Assembly: GCA_009193035.1 (NCBI GenBank)
Contig: SWDT01000049.1
Coordinates: 310,001 to 374,000, forward strand
From: Halicephalobus mephisto
Lineage: Eukaryota; Nematoda; Chromadorea; Rhabditida; Panagrolaimidae
Length of the DNA stretch: 64,000 nt
Reading direction: 5' to 3'
In this document: piece by piece, positions 1 through 10,435 of the stretch
Layout: each line of letters begins with the position of its first letter
How positions within the stretch are numbered: position 1 is the stretch's first letter
Position numbers and translations under genes: made by a program
Notes under the pieces: model-generated
The model's database searches: none
Told to the model about the DNA's origin: nothing
Seen by the model: only the letters and a program-made list of their open reading frames with translations

Positions 1-345
1 CAGGGGTACTTGAACTTTTATAAAAGGTACTTGGATTCTTATCAGAGGTACTTGACTTCGTATCAAAGGTACTTGGAATCTTATCAGAGGTACTTGACTG
101 TCTTCTAAAGGTGTCTAAATTGTCTTCATAGGTACTTGAACTTTTATAAAAGGTACTTGACTCTCTATTAGAAGTACTTGGATTCTTATCAGAGGTACTT
201 GACTGTCTTCCAAAAGTATCTAAATTGTCCTCAAAGGTACTTGAACTTTTATAAATGGTACTTGACTGTCTTCCAAAAGTATCTAAATTGTCCTCAAAGG
301 CACTTGACCTTGTATCAGATACCTTCGTTTTTTCAGTTTCTTCTG
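1..345 (-). repeat. Ser/Thr-rich coding repeat at the NRPS left end
   Basis: Degenerate tandem units in frame with the NRPS. On the plus strand they read ggtacttgaactt or ggtacttgactgtctt, and they encode SST-x-D-type blocks such as SSTFEDNLDTFGRQ. They follow the third carrier domain directly and look like a flexible linker. Unit boundaries are irregular, at multiples of three bases. Confidence 0.8.
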
Positions 346-3300
346 AATTTTCTTCCAAATTATTAATCTTCAATAAAGCTTCAATGAAAAGTCCGAAATT
401 TTGATTTTCGAAAATCAACTTCACAGGACATTCTATTTTTAATTCGTTTTTGATCATGGATGAAACTCTGGCGGCCAAAATCGAATGTCCTCCTTCTTCG
501 AAAAAATTTGTTTTTTTTTCGATTTTTTCGATTTCGAGTAAATTTTTCCAAATTTTTTTTGATTTTAATTTAATTTTTTCTATAAAATTTTCATTTAAAT
601 TAAAATTAAAATTTTTTTCTGAATAATTTTTTAAAATTTTTTCGAATAATTTTTCGAATTTTTTTCCGAATTTTTTGATCGATTCAAATTCGAAAAATTC
701 TTTGACAAATTCAATATTTAATTTTATTTTTTCGTCCGAAATTCTGTTAATTCTCCAAACTTGATCCATTTTGGCCGTTTTTGATCGAATTTCTTCTATT
801 TTTAAAAAATTACTGTATTGAATTTTTTGATTTCTGACATCTTCGAAAATTACCATATTTTGAAAAATCGGAGTTTTGTTTTTTTCTCTTTTTGGTTTCA
901 GATTTCTGACGACTTGTTCGAACGGAATCGACGAATTTTCGGTTGTTTCGATGACGGAATTCTTGATGAATTCAAAAAAGTCCTTGATGCAGAATTCGGA
1001 ATTTGGTTTTTTTACAGTAATCGGATGAGTATTTACAAAGTAACCTACTGTGTTCAGAAAATTGTAAGATCTGTTGACGAAGGGGATTCCGATCGTTGTG
1101 AAGTCCAATTCTGGAAACAATTCGAACTGCAAAAGGGCAAAAACGCCCACGGCAAAATGAGTCGGAGTTAATCCAAAATTCGAAAGTAAATTTTCAAAAT
1201 TTGATTTTTCAAAAAATATTTCAAAATCAAAATTTCCGGCTTCAAAAGTGGAAGATAAACTTCTCGGAAAATCCGTCGGAGAAGAAAAATTTAAATAATT
1301 TTGAAATTTTAATTTGAAAAATTCAAAATTTTTTTCGAAATTTTGAAAACTTTGAAAATTAATAAAATTAAAATATTTTCGATCTTCTTCGATTTTTAAA
1401 GATTCGATAAAATTTATGTTTTTAATAAAGTTGATTATGTCTTCGATGAGGATTCTGAAGCTGAATCCGTCGACGGCAATGTGGTGGAATGAAAAATAAA
1501 TAATTTTTAAATTAAAAAAATTAATTAAAACTTTAAACGGAAGTTCCGAATTTATGTTAATTAAAAGTTTTTCGAATATTTTTTCATCATCAAATTCGTC
1601 GATGAAAATTACGGATTTTTGAACAGCTTCTTCGACTTCCAGAATCCTCTGCATCGGAAAATGATTTTTTTCGAACAAAATCGATCTTAAAATTACGTGT
1701 TTTTTTAATAAAATTTTGAATAAAGAATTCCATTGATTTTTTGAAAGTTTTTCGTTCAATTCAAGTTTGAATTTTAATAAATAAGCATCGTCGACTTTGT
1801 TTTCGTCCAATTTCGACAAAAACCAAAGGTGTTCTTGATTTCGGGATAAGCGAAATTCGTTTATTTCTTCTTGATTCAAAGTTGGAGATTTCGGTCTAGA
1901 GAGATTTGTTGAGGAATAAGGAGACGAATTAGGTAAAGTATATTTGACAAATTTATTTTCTTCATTGATTTCTGAAAAGTTCTTCGTTGATGGAATAGTT
2001 GAGGAATAAGTAGATGAATTAGGTAAAGTATATTTGACAAATTTATTTTCTTGATCAATTTCTGAAAAGTTCTTCGTTGATGGAATAGTTGAGGAATAAG
2101 TAGATGAATTAGGTAGAGTATATTTGACAAATTTATTTTCTTGATCAATTTCTGAAAACTTCTTCGTTGATGGAATAGTTGAGGAATAAGTAGATGAATT
2201 AAATGTAGTATATTTAATAAATTTATTTTCTTGATCAATTTCTGAAAACTTCTTCATCGATGGATCACTTGAGGAATAAGCAGGTAGATCTTCTACAATA
2301 CTTTCTAAGGATTTGAATTTCTGTTGGATTTCTGACAACTTCTTTATTGATGGAATAGTTGAGGAATGATTAGGAAGATCAAATAGAACCGTTTTCTGCG
2401 ACTTTGATTTCTGTTCATTTTTTAGAGATTTCGGTGTTGATGGATCACTTGAAGAATCATGAGGAAATTCTTCTAAGATGTTCTCTAAGGATCTGGATTT
2501 TTGATCATCTTCTGCGAAATTCATCGTCGACGGATCAGCTCGAGGATATCCAGGGACATCGTTCGAGACGTCTTCTAAGGATCTGGATTTATGTTGATTT
2601 TCCGGAAATTTCGCAATTGAGAAATCGCTTGAGGAAGATTTGGAGGGATTTGGAAGGACATTTTTCAAAGATCTGGATTTGAATAATTTTGCTAAATCGA
2701 TTTCGAAATTTAGTTTTTGTTCGACTTCTTGGACGGCCATCATGAGCTTCAAAGAATCCGCTCCGTGTTTGAACAAGTCCTCTTCGAAATCCGTCAAATT
2801 TGAATTCAGATGATTGGAAAAAATTTCAAGGATCTGAGATTCTAGGTTCTGGACCTCGGAATTTTCTTTTTTTTCTTCTTTATCGACTACAGTAATCATT
2901 GATTTTAATTTTAATTTGTCGATTTTTCCATTCGAATTTAACGGAAAAGATTCCAAAATTCTGAATTCGTCCGGGACCATGTAATTTGGCAATTTTTCTT
3001 CAGAAATCTTCCTCAAAAATTCTGAATCGAGTTTTTTTCCGAAAAAAATCACAAAAGAACATAATTTTTCAACTTTTTCGTCGAAGATGACAATGTTTTC
3101 TTTGACTTCAGGAATCTTGTTTAAAGTTTCTTCAATGTCTTTTATCTCGACACGATTTCCTCTGATTTTTATTTGACTGTCTGTTCTTCCACAAAAAACC
3201 AATTTCAGATTCATCCACGGATTTTCATTTTTTTCATTGTTGTTAAAATATTTCATTCTGTCTCCAGAATCGAAAAATCTCCATCCATGTTCCCAGGATT

Positions 3301-6300
3301 CTTTTCCGAAAAATTTTTGTTTTTCTTCAGAAATTGATTTTTTGGAAAAATTTTGTTTGTCTTCAGAAGCTGATTTTTCAGAAAATTTTTGTTTTTCTTC
3401 AGAAGGCAATTTTTCGGAAAAATTTTGTTTTTCTTCAAAAATTGATTTTTCGGAAAATTTTTGTTTGTCTTCAAAAATTGATTTTTCGGAAAAATTTTGT
3501 TTTTCTTCAGAAGCCGATTTTCCGAAGTAATCTTTGGCCACGCCGATTCCAGAAGACCTGAACCACCCGTTAACCCCGAGTTCTGCCGGCGGAAGTAGAC
3601 ATCCGTCAGAATCCACCAGGTATCCGTGAAAATTGTAGAAATCTTGTCCTACTGTTCTTCTGTCTTCTACAGTAACTGGAGAAATGAAGTTGGAATAGAT
3701 GGAATTTTCAGTGACTCCGAATTGTTGGAAAAGTTTCAAATTTAATTCCAAGGCCTTCTGGAGGAAATGTGACGCTATCGGTTCTCCGCCGTAGAGAATT
3801 TTCAAATTTTTCAAAATTGAAGAAATTTCGAAATTTTCTAAATTTAGTTTAGCCAGGTACGCCGGCATGATGTAAGCATGGGTGACGTACCGTAATTCGT
3901 CGATCCTCGGAATCCTGTCTTTGGCCAAGAACAAACTCGCGCCATTGCCTAAGGCTGAAACCACGTCGGCGAAGAATATGTCGAAGGCAGGATTCACGAC
4001 TTGATAAATTGTTGAGTTTTCGTTTATTTCGAAAAAATTACGGTAATTGGAAGAGATGTTGATTAATCCGGTCTGGATCGAACGGACGGCCTTGGGTCTT
4101 CCTGTGGATCCGGAAGTGAAAGTCAAATAAGCCAAATCTTCCAAATTCGATTTTTTCAAATTAATTTCGAAATTTTCTTTAAATTTAATTTTAAATATTT
4201 CTTCGATAAAAATAATTTTTGTATTTTTTAAATTTAGATTTTTTTTGTCCGTAATTATTAAGAGATTTTCGAAATATTTTAATCCTTCCGAAATCCGCTC
4301 GATCGGCCAGTCTTCTGAAATCATCAAAGGCGCCAGATTCAGAATCCAAGAAGCCAGAACAACTTTGACCATTTTCGTCGATCTTCTGGAGAGGATTACG
4401 ATAGGTTGATTTTTTTCTGGAAAAAATCCAAAATTTTTTTCAAATTCGTTTTTCAAAAAAATCGAAATAAAATTAATTTCGTTAATTATTTCTTTTCCAG
4501 TAAAATTTTCTTCCGAAGATTTCAGAAACACCTTCTGGGGATTACTGTAGAAATTTTCCAAAATTAAATTAATTGGTGAAATTTCTTTGATTTTTTTTGT
4601 TAATTTTTTTCTTTTTTGATGAAAACAGTCAATTTCGAAATCGTTTAATAAATCCAGATCCGAAATGCAAATTTCATCGTTTTTTGTGATTTTTTCGAGC
4701 AAAATCAGAAATCTCTCCATGACGTTCCTTACAGTATCCGGCTTCATCAAGTCCTCTCTGATTTCCAATTCGAGCTGGAATTTATCCGGATTAAGCTCCT
4801 TCAAGTACCATATTTGATCCATTTGGACGTATTTTTTATTTTTTTTTTGAGAAATTGAAAAAAAATCAAATTCATCCGATTCGATTTTGTCGTAAACTAA
4901 CATGACTTCTGGAGGCTTTGGATCTGCTTTCAGGTCTTTTCTGACTTCGCTGATGACAGTACTGTAGGGCACGATGCTGTTCGAAATGGTTTCGGACAAT
5001 TCAATTTTCGAATTTTCCAAAAATTCGTCGATTGTTTTTTTTTCATTTAATTTAATTAAAGAAATACATAAATTCACAAATAATCCTATGGTTTCGTCGA
5101 AGATTCCATCAAGTCGGTTTTCGACGGATACGGTAATTGGAAATTCTTTAAATCCATAAAGTTTGTAAATCAGAATTCTGAATCCGGCCAAAAAAATCAA
5201 AAATAAACTTCGAGATTTTTTAATTGAATATTTTTTTAAATTTTGAATTAAATTATTTTTTAAATCAATTTTAAAAATAATTCCTGAAGATTTTTTTTCA
5301 TTTTTGAATTCATACGGTAAATTCGGAATTTTATTAATTTTTTTTAATTTTTTAATCCAAAAATTAATAGTTTCATTTTTATCGAATTTTTTAAAATAAT
5401 TTTTTTCAAATAAAGCAAAATCGAAATAATTAATCATTTTCGAAGTTTTTGAATTTTCTAAATAAAATTTGAAAAATAATTTTACAAATTTTCCGATGGA
5501 TTTTCCATCAACAAGAATATGGTGAAATTTCATAATAATTAATTTTTCGGAAAAATAAAATACACAACAAGGTTTAGAAAAAATATCGAATTTGAAATTA
5601 TCAAAAAATTTTTTTTCTTCATTTATAAAAATATTACAGTAATCCGGTTCGACGATTCTGGCGGAATTCGTTGAAAAAACAGAATTTAAATGAGGAATTA
5701 GTTTCAATACAGTAATCAAAGATGATTTTAATTTTTCTACAGTAAAAGTTGAATCATTTTTCGCTTCGAGAAAAAATTCTTCTGTAAAATCGTTCGTTTT
5801 AGGATCCAGTTTCGTCAAAAAAATAAGTTGTTGTTGGGATACTGTAATCGGAAGTTCAGCTGATTTCAGATCGACTTTTTCGATTACGGTATTTGAAAAA
5901 TTCTTTATTTTTTTCAAAGTAAAAATCGAAATTAATTTTCGAATATTTTTCACTTCGAAACAAAAACCATGTTTTAGGTCTTCAATTTCGAATATTTCTT
6001 TCAATTTAAATTCCAAAACGGAGATTTTCAAAGAATCCAATCCTGATCTGATCAAAGTCGAATCTGGATCGATTTTTGGAGGACTTTTGAAAAAATTTGA
6101 AATAATATTTTTTATAATTTTCGAATTTTCATTTTTTTCGAATTTTAGATTTTTTATTTTCGAAATTTCTCTGTTCATTCCGAATATTTTAAAATTACAG
6201 TAATCATCTACAGTAATCATTTCGATAAAAATATTTCCAATCGTGGCAAAAGGTAAAAAAGCTTCTTCAAAATCCGTAAATCCGCCAAAATCCAAAATAA

Positions 6301-6658
6301 ATTGTTTTCCAATTTCATTAATTATTTTAATTATTTCGAAATCTTTTAAAATTTTTTCTTTTTTTATATTTATTTTAAAAAATATTTTTTCTTCAAATAT
6401 ACTGTAGAATCCTTCTTCAATATAATTTTCATCAAAATAAAAAATATTCCAATTTTTATTTTTAAATTTTTCTAAATTATTTTTTTCAATAAAAATTGAA
6501 TTTACTAATATTCCAAAAAATCGATTATTTTCAGTCACTATCCATGATCCATTTTTAGGCAAATTTTCAGCATCTATGTTCTTCTTCAAAAATATTCCCA
6601 TTGATTTTCCAAAATACCGTAATCGATATTCTTCAATTAAATTTTCAAAAAAATCCAT
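1..6658 (-). CDS. nrps-1: Nonribosomal peptide synthetase, C-terminus beyond left edge
   Basis: A modular enzyme that joins amino acids on carrier domains. The frame is open without an intron from the ATG at 6658 to the window edge (2219 codons). Order seen: an unassigned N-terminal stretch (~1-170); a carrier domain with its phosphopantetheine serine near residue 209 (SGLDSLK); a condensation domain with HHILVDG at ~379; an adenylation domain with TFTSGSTGRPK near 848, RGNRVE near 1163 and NGKIDK near 1238; a second carrier (HGADSLKL, ~1302); a repeat linker; a second condensation domain (HHIAVDG, ~1725); and a third carrier (GGHSILAAR, ~2059) with no adenylation domain before it. C. elegans makes nemamides with PKS-1 and NRPS-1; with no ketosynthase visible, NRPS-1 is the likelier ortholog, an inference. 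The same frame was confirmed at five motif sites. Sure of family, less of orthology. Confidence 0.93.
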   Translation of the reverse strand, partial: MDFFENLIEEYRLRYFGKSMGIFLKKNIDAENLPKNGSWIVTENNRFFGILVNSIFIEKNNLEKFKNKNWNIFYFDENYIEEGFYSIFEEKIFFKINIKKEKILKDFEIIKIINEIGKQFILDFGGFTDFEEAFLPFATIGNIFIEMITVDDYCNFKIFGMNREISKIKNLKFEKNENSKIIKNIISNFFKSPPKIDPDSTLIRSGLDSLKISVLEFKLKEIFEIEDLKHGFCFEVKNIRKLISIFTLKKIKNFSNTVIEKVDLKSAELPITVSQQQLIFLTKLDPKTNDFTEEFFLEAKNDSTFTVEKLKSSLITVLKLIPHLNSVFSTNSARIVEPDYCNIFINEEKKFFDNFKFDIFSKPCCVFYFSEKLIIMKFHHILVDGKSIGKFVKLFFKFYLENSKTSKMINYFDFALFEKNYFKKFDKNETINFWIKKLKKINKIPNLPYEFKNEKKSSGIIFKIDLKNNLIQNLKKYSIKKSRSLFLIFLAGFRILIYKLYGFKEFPITVSVENRLDGIFDETIGLFVNLCISLIKLNEKKTIDEFLENSKIELSETISNSIVPYSTVISEVRKDLKADPKPPEVMLVYDKIESDEFDFFSISQKKNKKYVQMDQIWYLKELNPDKFQLELEIREDLMKPDTVRNVMERFLILLEKITKNDEICISDLDLLNDFEIDCFHQKRKKLTKKIKEISPINLILENFYSNPQKVFLKSSEENFTGKEIINEINFISIFLKNEFEKNFGFFPEKNQPIVILSRRSTKMVKVVLASWILNLAPLMISEDWPIERISEGLKYFENLLIITDKKNLNLKNTKIIFIEEIFKIKFKENFEINLKKSNLEDLAYLTFTSGSTGRPKAVRSIQTGLINISSNYRNFFEINENSTIYQVVNPAFDIFFADVVSALGNGASLFLAKDRIPRIDELRYVTHAYIMPAYLAKLNLENFEISSILKNLKILYGGEPIASHFLQKALELNLKLFQQFGVTENSIYSNFISPVTVEDRRTVGQDFYNFHGYLVDSDGCLLPPAELGVNGWFRSSGIGVAKDYFGKSASEEKQNFSEKSIFEDKQKFSEKSIFEEKQNFSEKLPSEEKQKFSEKSASEDKQNFSKKSISEEKQKFFGKESWEHGWRFFDSGDRMKYFNNNEKNENPWMNLKLVFCGRTDSQIKIRGNRVEIKDIEETLNKIPEVKENIVIFDEKVEKLCSFVIFFGKKLDSEFLRKISEEKLPNYMVPDEFRILESFPLNSNGKIDKLKLKSMITVVDKEEKKENSEVQNLESQILEIFSNHLNSNLTDFEEDLFKHGADSLKLMMAVQEVEQKLNFEIDLAKLFKSRSLKNVLPNPSKSSSSDFSIAKFPENQHKSRSLEDVSNDVPGYPRADPSTMNFAEDDQKSRSLENILEEFPHDSSSDPSTPKSLKNEQKSKSQKTVLFDLPNHSSTIPSIKKLSEIQQKFKSLESIVEDLPAYSSSDPSMKKFSEIDQENKFIKYTTFNSSTYSSTIPSTKKFSEIDQENKFVKYTLPNSSTYSSTIPSTKNFSEIDQENKFVKYTLPNSSTYSSTIPSTKNFSEINEENKFVKYTLPNSSPYSSTNLSRPKSPTLNQEEINEFRLSRNQEHLWFLSKLDENKVDDAYLLKFKLELNEKLSKNQWNSLFKILLKKHVILRSILFEKNHFPMQRILEVEEAVQKSVIFIDEFDDEKIFEKLLININSELPFKVLINFFNLKIIYFSFHHIAVDGFSFRILIEDIINFIKNINFIESLKIEEDRKYFNFINFQSFQNFEKNFEFFKLKFQNYLNFSSPTDFPRSLSSTFEAGNFDFEIFFEKSNFENLLSNFGLTPTHFAVGVFALLQFELFPELDFTTIGIPFVNRSYNFLNTVGYFVNTHPITVKKPNSEFCIKDFFEFIKNSVIETTENSSIPFEQVVRNLKPKREKNKTPIFQNMVIFEDVRNQKIQYSNFLKIEEIRSKTAKMDQVWRINRISDEKIKLNIEFVKEFFEFESIKKFGKKFEKLFEKILKNYSEKNFNFNLNENFIEKIKLKSKKIWKNLLEIEKIEKKTNFFEEGGHSILAARVSSMIKNELKIECPVKLIFENQNFGLFIEALLKINNLEENSEETEKTKVSDTRSSAFEDNLDTFGRQSSTIYKSSSTFEDNLDTFGRQSSTSDKNPSTSNRESSTFYKSSSTYEDNLDTFRRQSSTSDKIPSTFDTKSSTSDKNPSTFYKSSSTP
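1880..2690 (-). repeat. 90-bp coding minisatellite between NRPS modules
   Basis: Roughly nine units of 90 bp (30 residues) sit between the second carrier and second condensation domains. The four units nearest 1880-2240 are almost identical (core FSEIDQENKFVKYT followed by a serine-rich stretch); those toward 2690 are more diverged. The frame stays open, so this is a long S/T-rich interdomain linker. Confidence 0.9.
3295..3532 (-). repeat. 36-bp coding repeat inserted in the adenylation domain
   Basis: About six units of 12 residues (FSEKSIFEEKQN and variants) lie between the A6-like segment (GVAKDYFGK) and the A7-like segment (FDSGDR). Those segments are normally close together, so about 75 charged residues are inserted in a loop of the catalytic domain. 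Confidence 0.85.
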
Positions 6659-6776
6659 TTTTTTTAAAAATAACAAAAATCAACAATAATCAAAAATTTT
6701 TAAATTTAATCGGCCCAGCCACATTCCATCAAAAATTGGCGTTATCAAAAAAAAATAAAAAAAATTAGGGCAATAT

Positions 6777-9700
6777 TCATTTTGCTCTTCTTGCGGATTC
6801 GGATCGTTTCCTCGAGGACACAGGACCAGACATATGGCCTTCTCTAGTCGCAAATGTCGCTGTTTCAAATTTATCCGTTCTGTAAGAAATCGGAATTTGA
6901 ACATAATCATCAAAATTGTTTCTTTGTCCAACCATCGTTTGTCGTCTGTAAAGTGGTCCCATTGCCCTCACACATGCATTATCTATTGCAAAAATGAGAT
7001 CTTTGACTTTTTCAAAAATATTTTTTTCTTCCATCGTCATGGATTTTCCTGTAGCTCCTCCGAACCCTTTGATCTCCTTCGTCCGACCATCAAGAACAAA
7101 AACTCTATCTAAAAAACAAAAAAATTAAAATTCAAGAAATTAAAAAACAAAAAAATTAAAAAACCTAAAAAATTTAAATTTGAAAAATTAAAAAACAAAA
7201 AATTTAAATTTAAAAAAATTAAAAACAAAATTCACAAATTTTTAAAATTCAAAAATTTAAAACTAAAAATTCCAAACATTTTTAAAATCAAAAATCTGTT
7301 AAAACTAAAAATTTCTCAGTTGCAGAATTCTGTAAAATTTTAAATATTTTTAAAATCAAAAATCAACTAAATTTTAAATATTTTTAAAATCAAAAATCAA
7401 TTAAATTTTAAATTTTAAAGATTCGAGTTGAGACGATTTCGTAATAACGCTTATTTTTAAAGTTAAAAATAATACAGTAATAAAACTCACTGTCTCCACC
7501 ATCAGGTACTGGGAAGATAATCCTGAGGTCTCCATTGTACATCAATTTTCCTTGTAAATGATGGATATTGAACATATTAACGTAATCTATTTTCGGCGCT
7601 CTTCCACTGATGACGGATATGCTTTTGATGATGGTATCGTACATCGAAACATGTTCCGAAGACAAATATGGAGTATCGTATCTTTTGAAATAAGGACATG
7701 TGTCTATTGGGGGGTCCTTCTCTCCTCGTAACCTCGGTCTGCGGTCCCTGGGGGTAGATAAAAGAACACATTGATCCTCTCCTCGAAGTCGAACTACTTC
7801 CATCACAACGTCCACGAAGATGTCCGAGTCATCTTTGATCGCTCGTTCGAAAATTAACCTGTCTTCTTTGACAATGAACTAAAAAGTCGAAAAAATTATT
7901 TTTAAAATTTCAAAACATCAAATTTTCTAAAATTTCGAAGATTTTACCACATTTTAGAGAATTTTTAAAATTTCAAATATGATAGATTTCAAAATCTATC
8001 AAATTTTTTTAAATTTCAAAAATTTTATTACATTTTAGAAAATTTTTAAAATTCCAAACATCATTAAAAATCTTCAAAATCTATCAAATTTTCTTAAATT
8101 CTAAAACAAAAAATTCTGAAAATCTCTAATTTGGATATAAATTGATAAAATAAAAAATAATTAACTTACTCTTCCTTTATTAGCTTTAACGAGGATATGT
8201 GGAGCCAAATGACTAAAAACCGGAATTGGCCATTGGATATTTTTTGTTTTTCGATGTTGAATAAGTTTGGAATTTCTGTCAATCGCATTCGCAGATGCAC
8301 TTCTTTTCAATTTTGGTCTTAAATTATCGTAATCTCCGCTGGCAATTGCTGAATCTCTTTGTGATTCTCTTCTTTGACGTCTAATTGGAAAATTTTCTTT
8401 ATCAAAATTAACATCACATTTGCTGCAATTTCCGTTTTCGTTTATCCGAACATGACGACATTCTCTGGAACAAGATCTAGGAACAATCGACGATCCAGGA
8501 ACTCCCATCACGAATGGATGAGAATGAATTTCCGTTAATCCTATAGGTTTGTCAATTGACAACATTTTTTTCAACAAATCCGTAGCATCACCCGGATATT
8601 TAGCACTAGTTTTTTGAATCATTTCATTTATGTTTTTTTTTGAATCTTCATGTCTTGGGGGATCTTCTCCAGTCAACATCGAAAATAAAACAGCTCCAAG
8701 TGAAAAAATATCAACTTCTAAGCCATATTTCTTGTGTTCTGCCACTTTCGGATGCATATATCCATGAGTTCCTACCGTCGTTCCTATCGCTTGTCCATTG
8801 ATGATCTTCGTCAATCCCATATCGGATATCAGCTGAAAGCAACTTCAAAGTCATATACAGTACCCTTTATATTCTAGTAACTGCTGTAGTTAATGCTACA
8901 GTAACTTGACAGTACTGTATTTTATTCGAATTTTACAGTAACTTGACAATACTGTATTTTACTCTAATTTTACAGTAACTTGACAATACTGTATTTTATT
9001 CGAATTTTACAGTAATTTGACAATACTGTATTTTATTCGAATTTTACAGTAACTTGATAGTACTGTATTTTATTCTAATTTTACAGTAACTTGACAATAC
9101 TGTAGTTTATTCTAATTTTATAATACCCTTTATATTCTAGTAACTACTGTAGTTAATGCTACAGTAACTTGACAATACTGTATTTTATTCTAATTTTACA
9201 GTAACTTGATAGTACTGTATTTTATTCTAATTTTGCAGTAAGCTTTGCAATTTTAAATTTCAATATTTTTTAATTTTCTGATTCGGAAATTACAATATAT
9301 GAAACAAATTGAAATTGATGGTTTTAAAATTATGAATCATACTGTAGTAAATCCTCGAAAAAATTAATAAAAAACAAAATCAAATTTACATTTAACTTTG
9401 GTTTTTTACTGTAGGCTTTTGACGAAACTTCAAAAATCTACAGTATGATTTATTTTCAAACTATTAGTTATAATTTGTTTCGTTCTACAGTAATTGGAAG
9501 ATACTGTATGTTTTTAGAATTTTACGAAAAGTTTAAATTTAAACAATATTTCTGAAAATTCCGACTTTCAAGATACAGTACCCCCGGGAAAATAACTTCA
9601 AAATTACTACTTTGTCAAGTGACTCACCACATAAACACTTTCGCCCCGGATGTTGGAAATCAGAATGTTCCCGGTCGATATGTCCCTGTGGGCATACTGC

Positions 9701-10435
9701 TTTTCGTGAAGGTACCTGATACTGTAGATGAGCTGCTTCAGAATGTGAATAATCGTCGGCATCGGGAGTGTTATGCTCTTCCGGATGTAGTCCCTCAGGG
9801 TTCCGTGTCTGTAGTACGGCATCACGAGATAAAGGTACTTTTCGTCTCTGTAGTAATCCAACAACGGAACTATTCTTTGTCGAGATTCCTTATCCGCCGT
9901 GAGGTCTTTCATAACTTTGACTTCTCGTTCTCCGTAATCTAATCTTTTCTAAAATAATGTCTGTAATATCAACCATTCAAATTCAGTCCTCACGATGATT
10001 TTCTTGATAGCAACTATCGCCCTGTCTTCCTTTCTGATCGCTTTGTAGACTGTTGCAAATCCTCCACGACCTATCTGTTCATGGATTTCGTAATCATCCT
10101 GAAAATCTCCGTATAAGAAATTTAGTTTAAAAAACGAAAATTTCCATATAAAAAATTCTTAAAATATAAATTTCCAAATAAAAAACTGAAAAAACGAAAA
10201 TTTCCATATAAAAAACTTAAAATATAAATTTCCAAATAAAAAACTGAAAAAATAAAAGTTCCCATATAAAAAATTTAAAAAATAGAAGTTTGCAAATAAA
10301 AAACCGAAAAAAAGTTTTCATATAAAAAGTTTAAAAAATAGAAATTAAAAAAAATGAAAATTTTCATATAAAAATTCAAAAAATAAAACAACTTACAGGG
10401 CTGCCCATATCCTTGCATCTTCGTTCTGGACTCAT
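6777..10435 (-). CDS. zyg-1: ZYG-1/PLK4-like centriole-duplication kinase
   Basis: A Ser/Thr kinase of the PLK4 branch, which starts centriole assembly. Six exons in consistent phase: 10435-10397, 10098-9994, 9948-9628, 8832-8170, 7878-7491, 7108-6777; 615 residues. Kinase domain ~14-290: glycine loop GRGGFATVY (23-31), VAIKK with Lys45, αC glutamate near 57, catalytic loop HRDISTGN (135-142), DMG at 159-161 in place of DFG, then YGLEVDIFSLG. A non-lysine residue after HRD-x is what human PLK4 has (HRDLTLSN), and HGLESDVWSLG is its counterpart of the last motif. The C-terminal ~300 residues should hold polo-box-type modules, but I could not delimit them. The 5-prime flank has an E2F-like word. 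The main alternative is another divergent PLK-family kinase. Confidence 0.75.
8880..9240 (+). repeat. TACTGTA-rich tandem array in zyg-1 intron
   Basis: Eight or so units of ~40 bp alternate ttacagtaacttgacaatactg and tattttattcgaat. Each holds TACAGTA facing TACTGTA, so units are locally palindromic. The array fills part of the intron between the exons ending at 9628 and starting at 8832. Confidence 0.85.

Noticed and set aside
178..366. Plus-strand 62-codon ORF at the left edge
   Set aside because: It is the antisense of the Ser/Thr repeat in the NRPS frame; many plus-strand ORFs in 1-6658 are such shadows.
3237..3561. Overlapping plus and minus ORFs over the SEK repeat
   Set aside because: A 36-bp repeat keeps several frames open; only the NRPS frame connects to domains on both sides.
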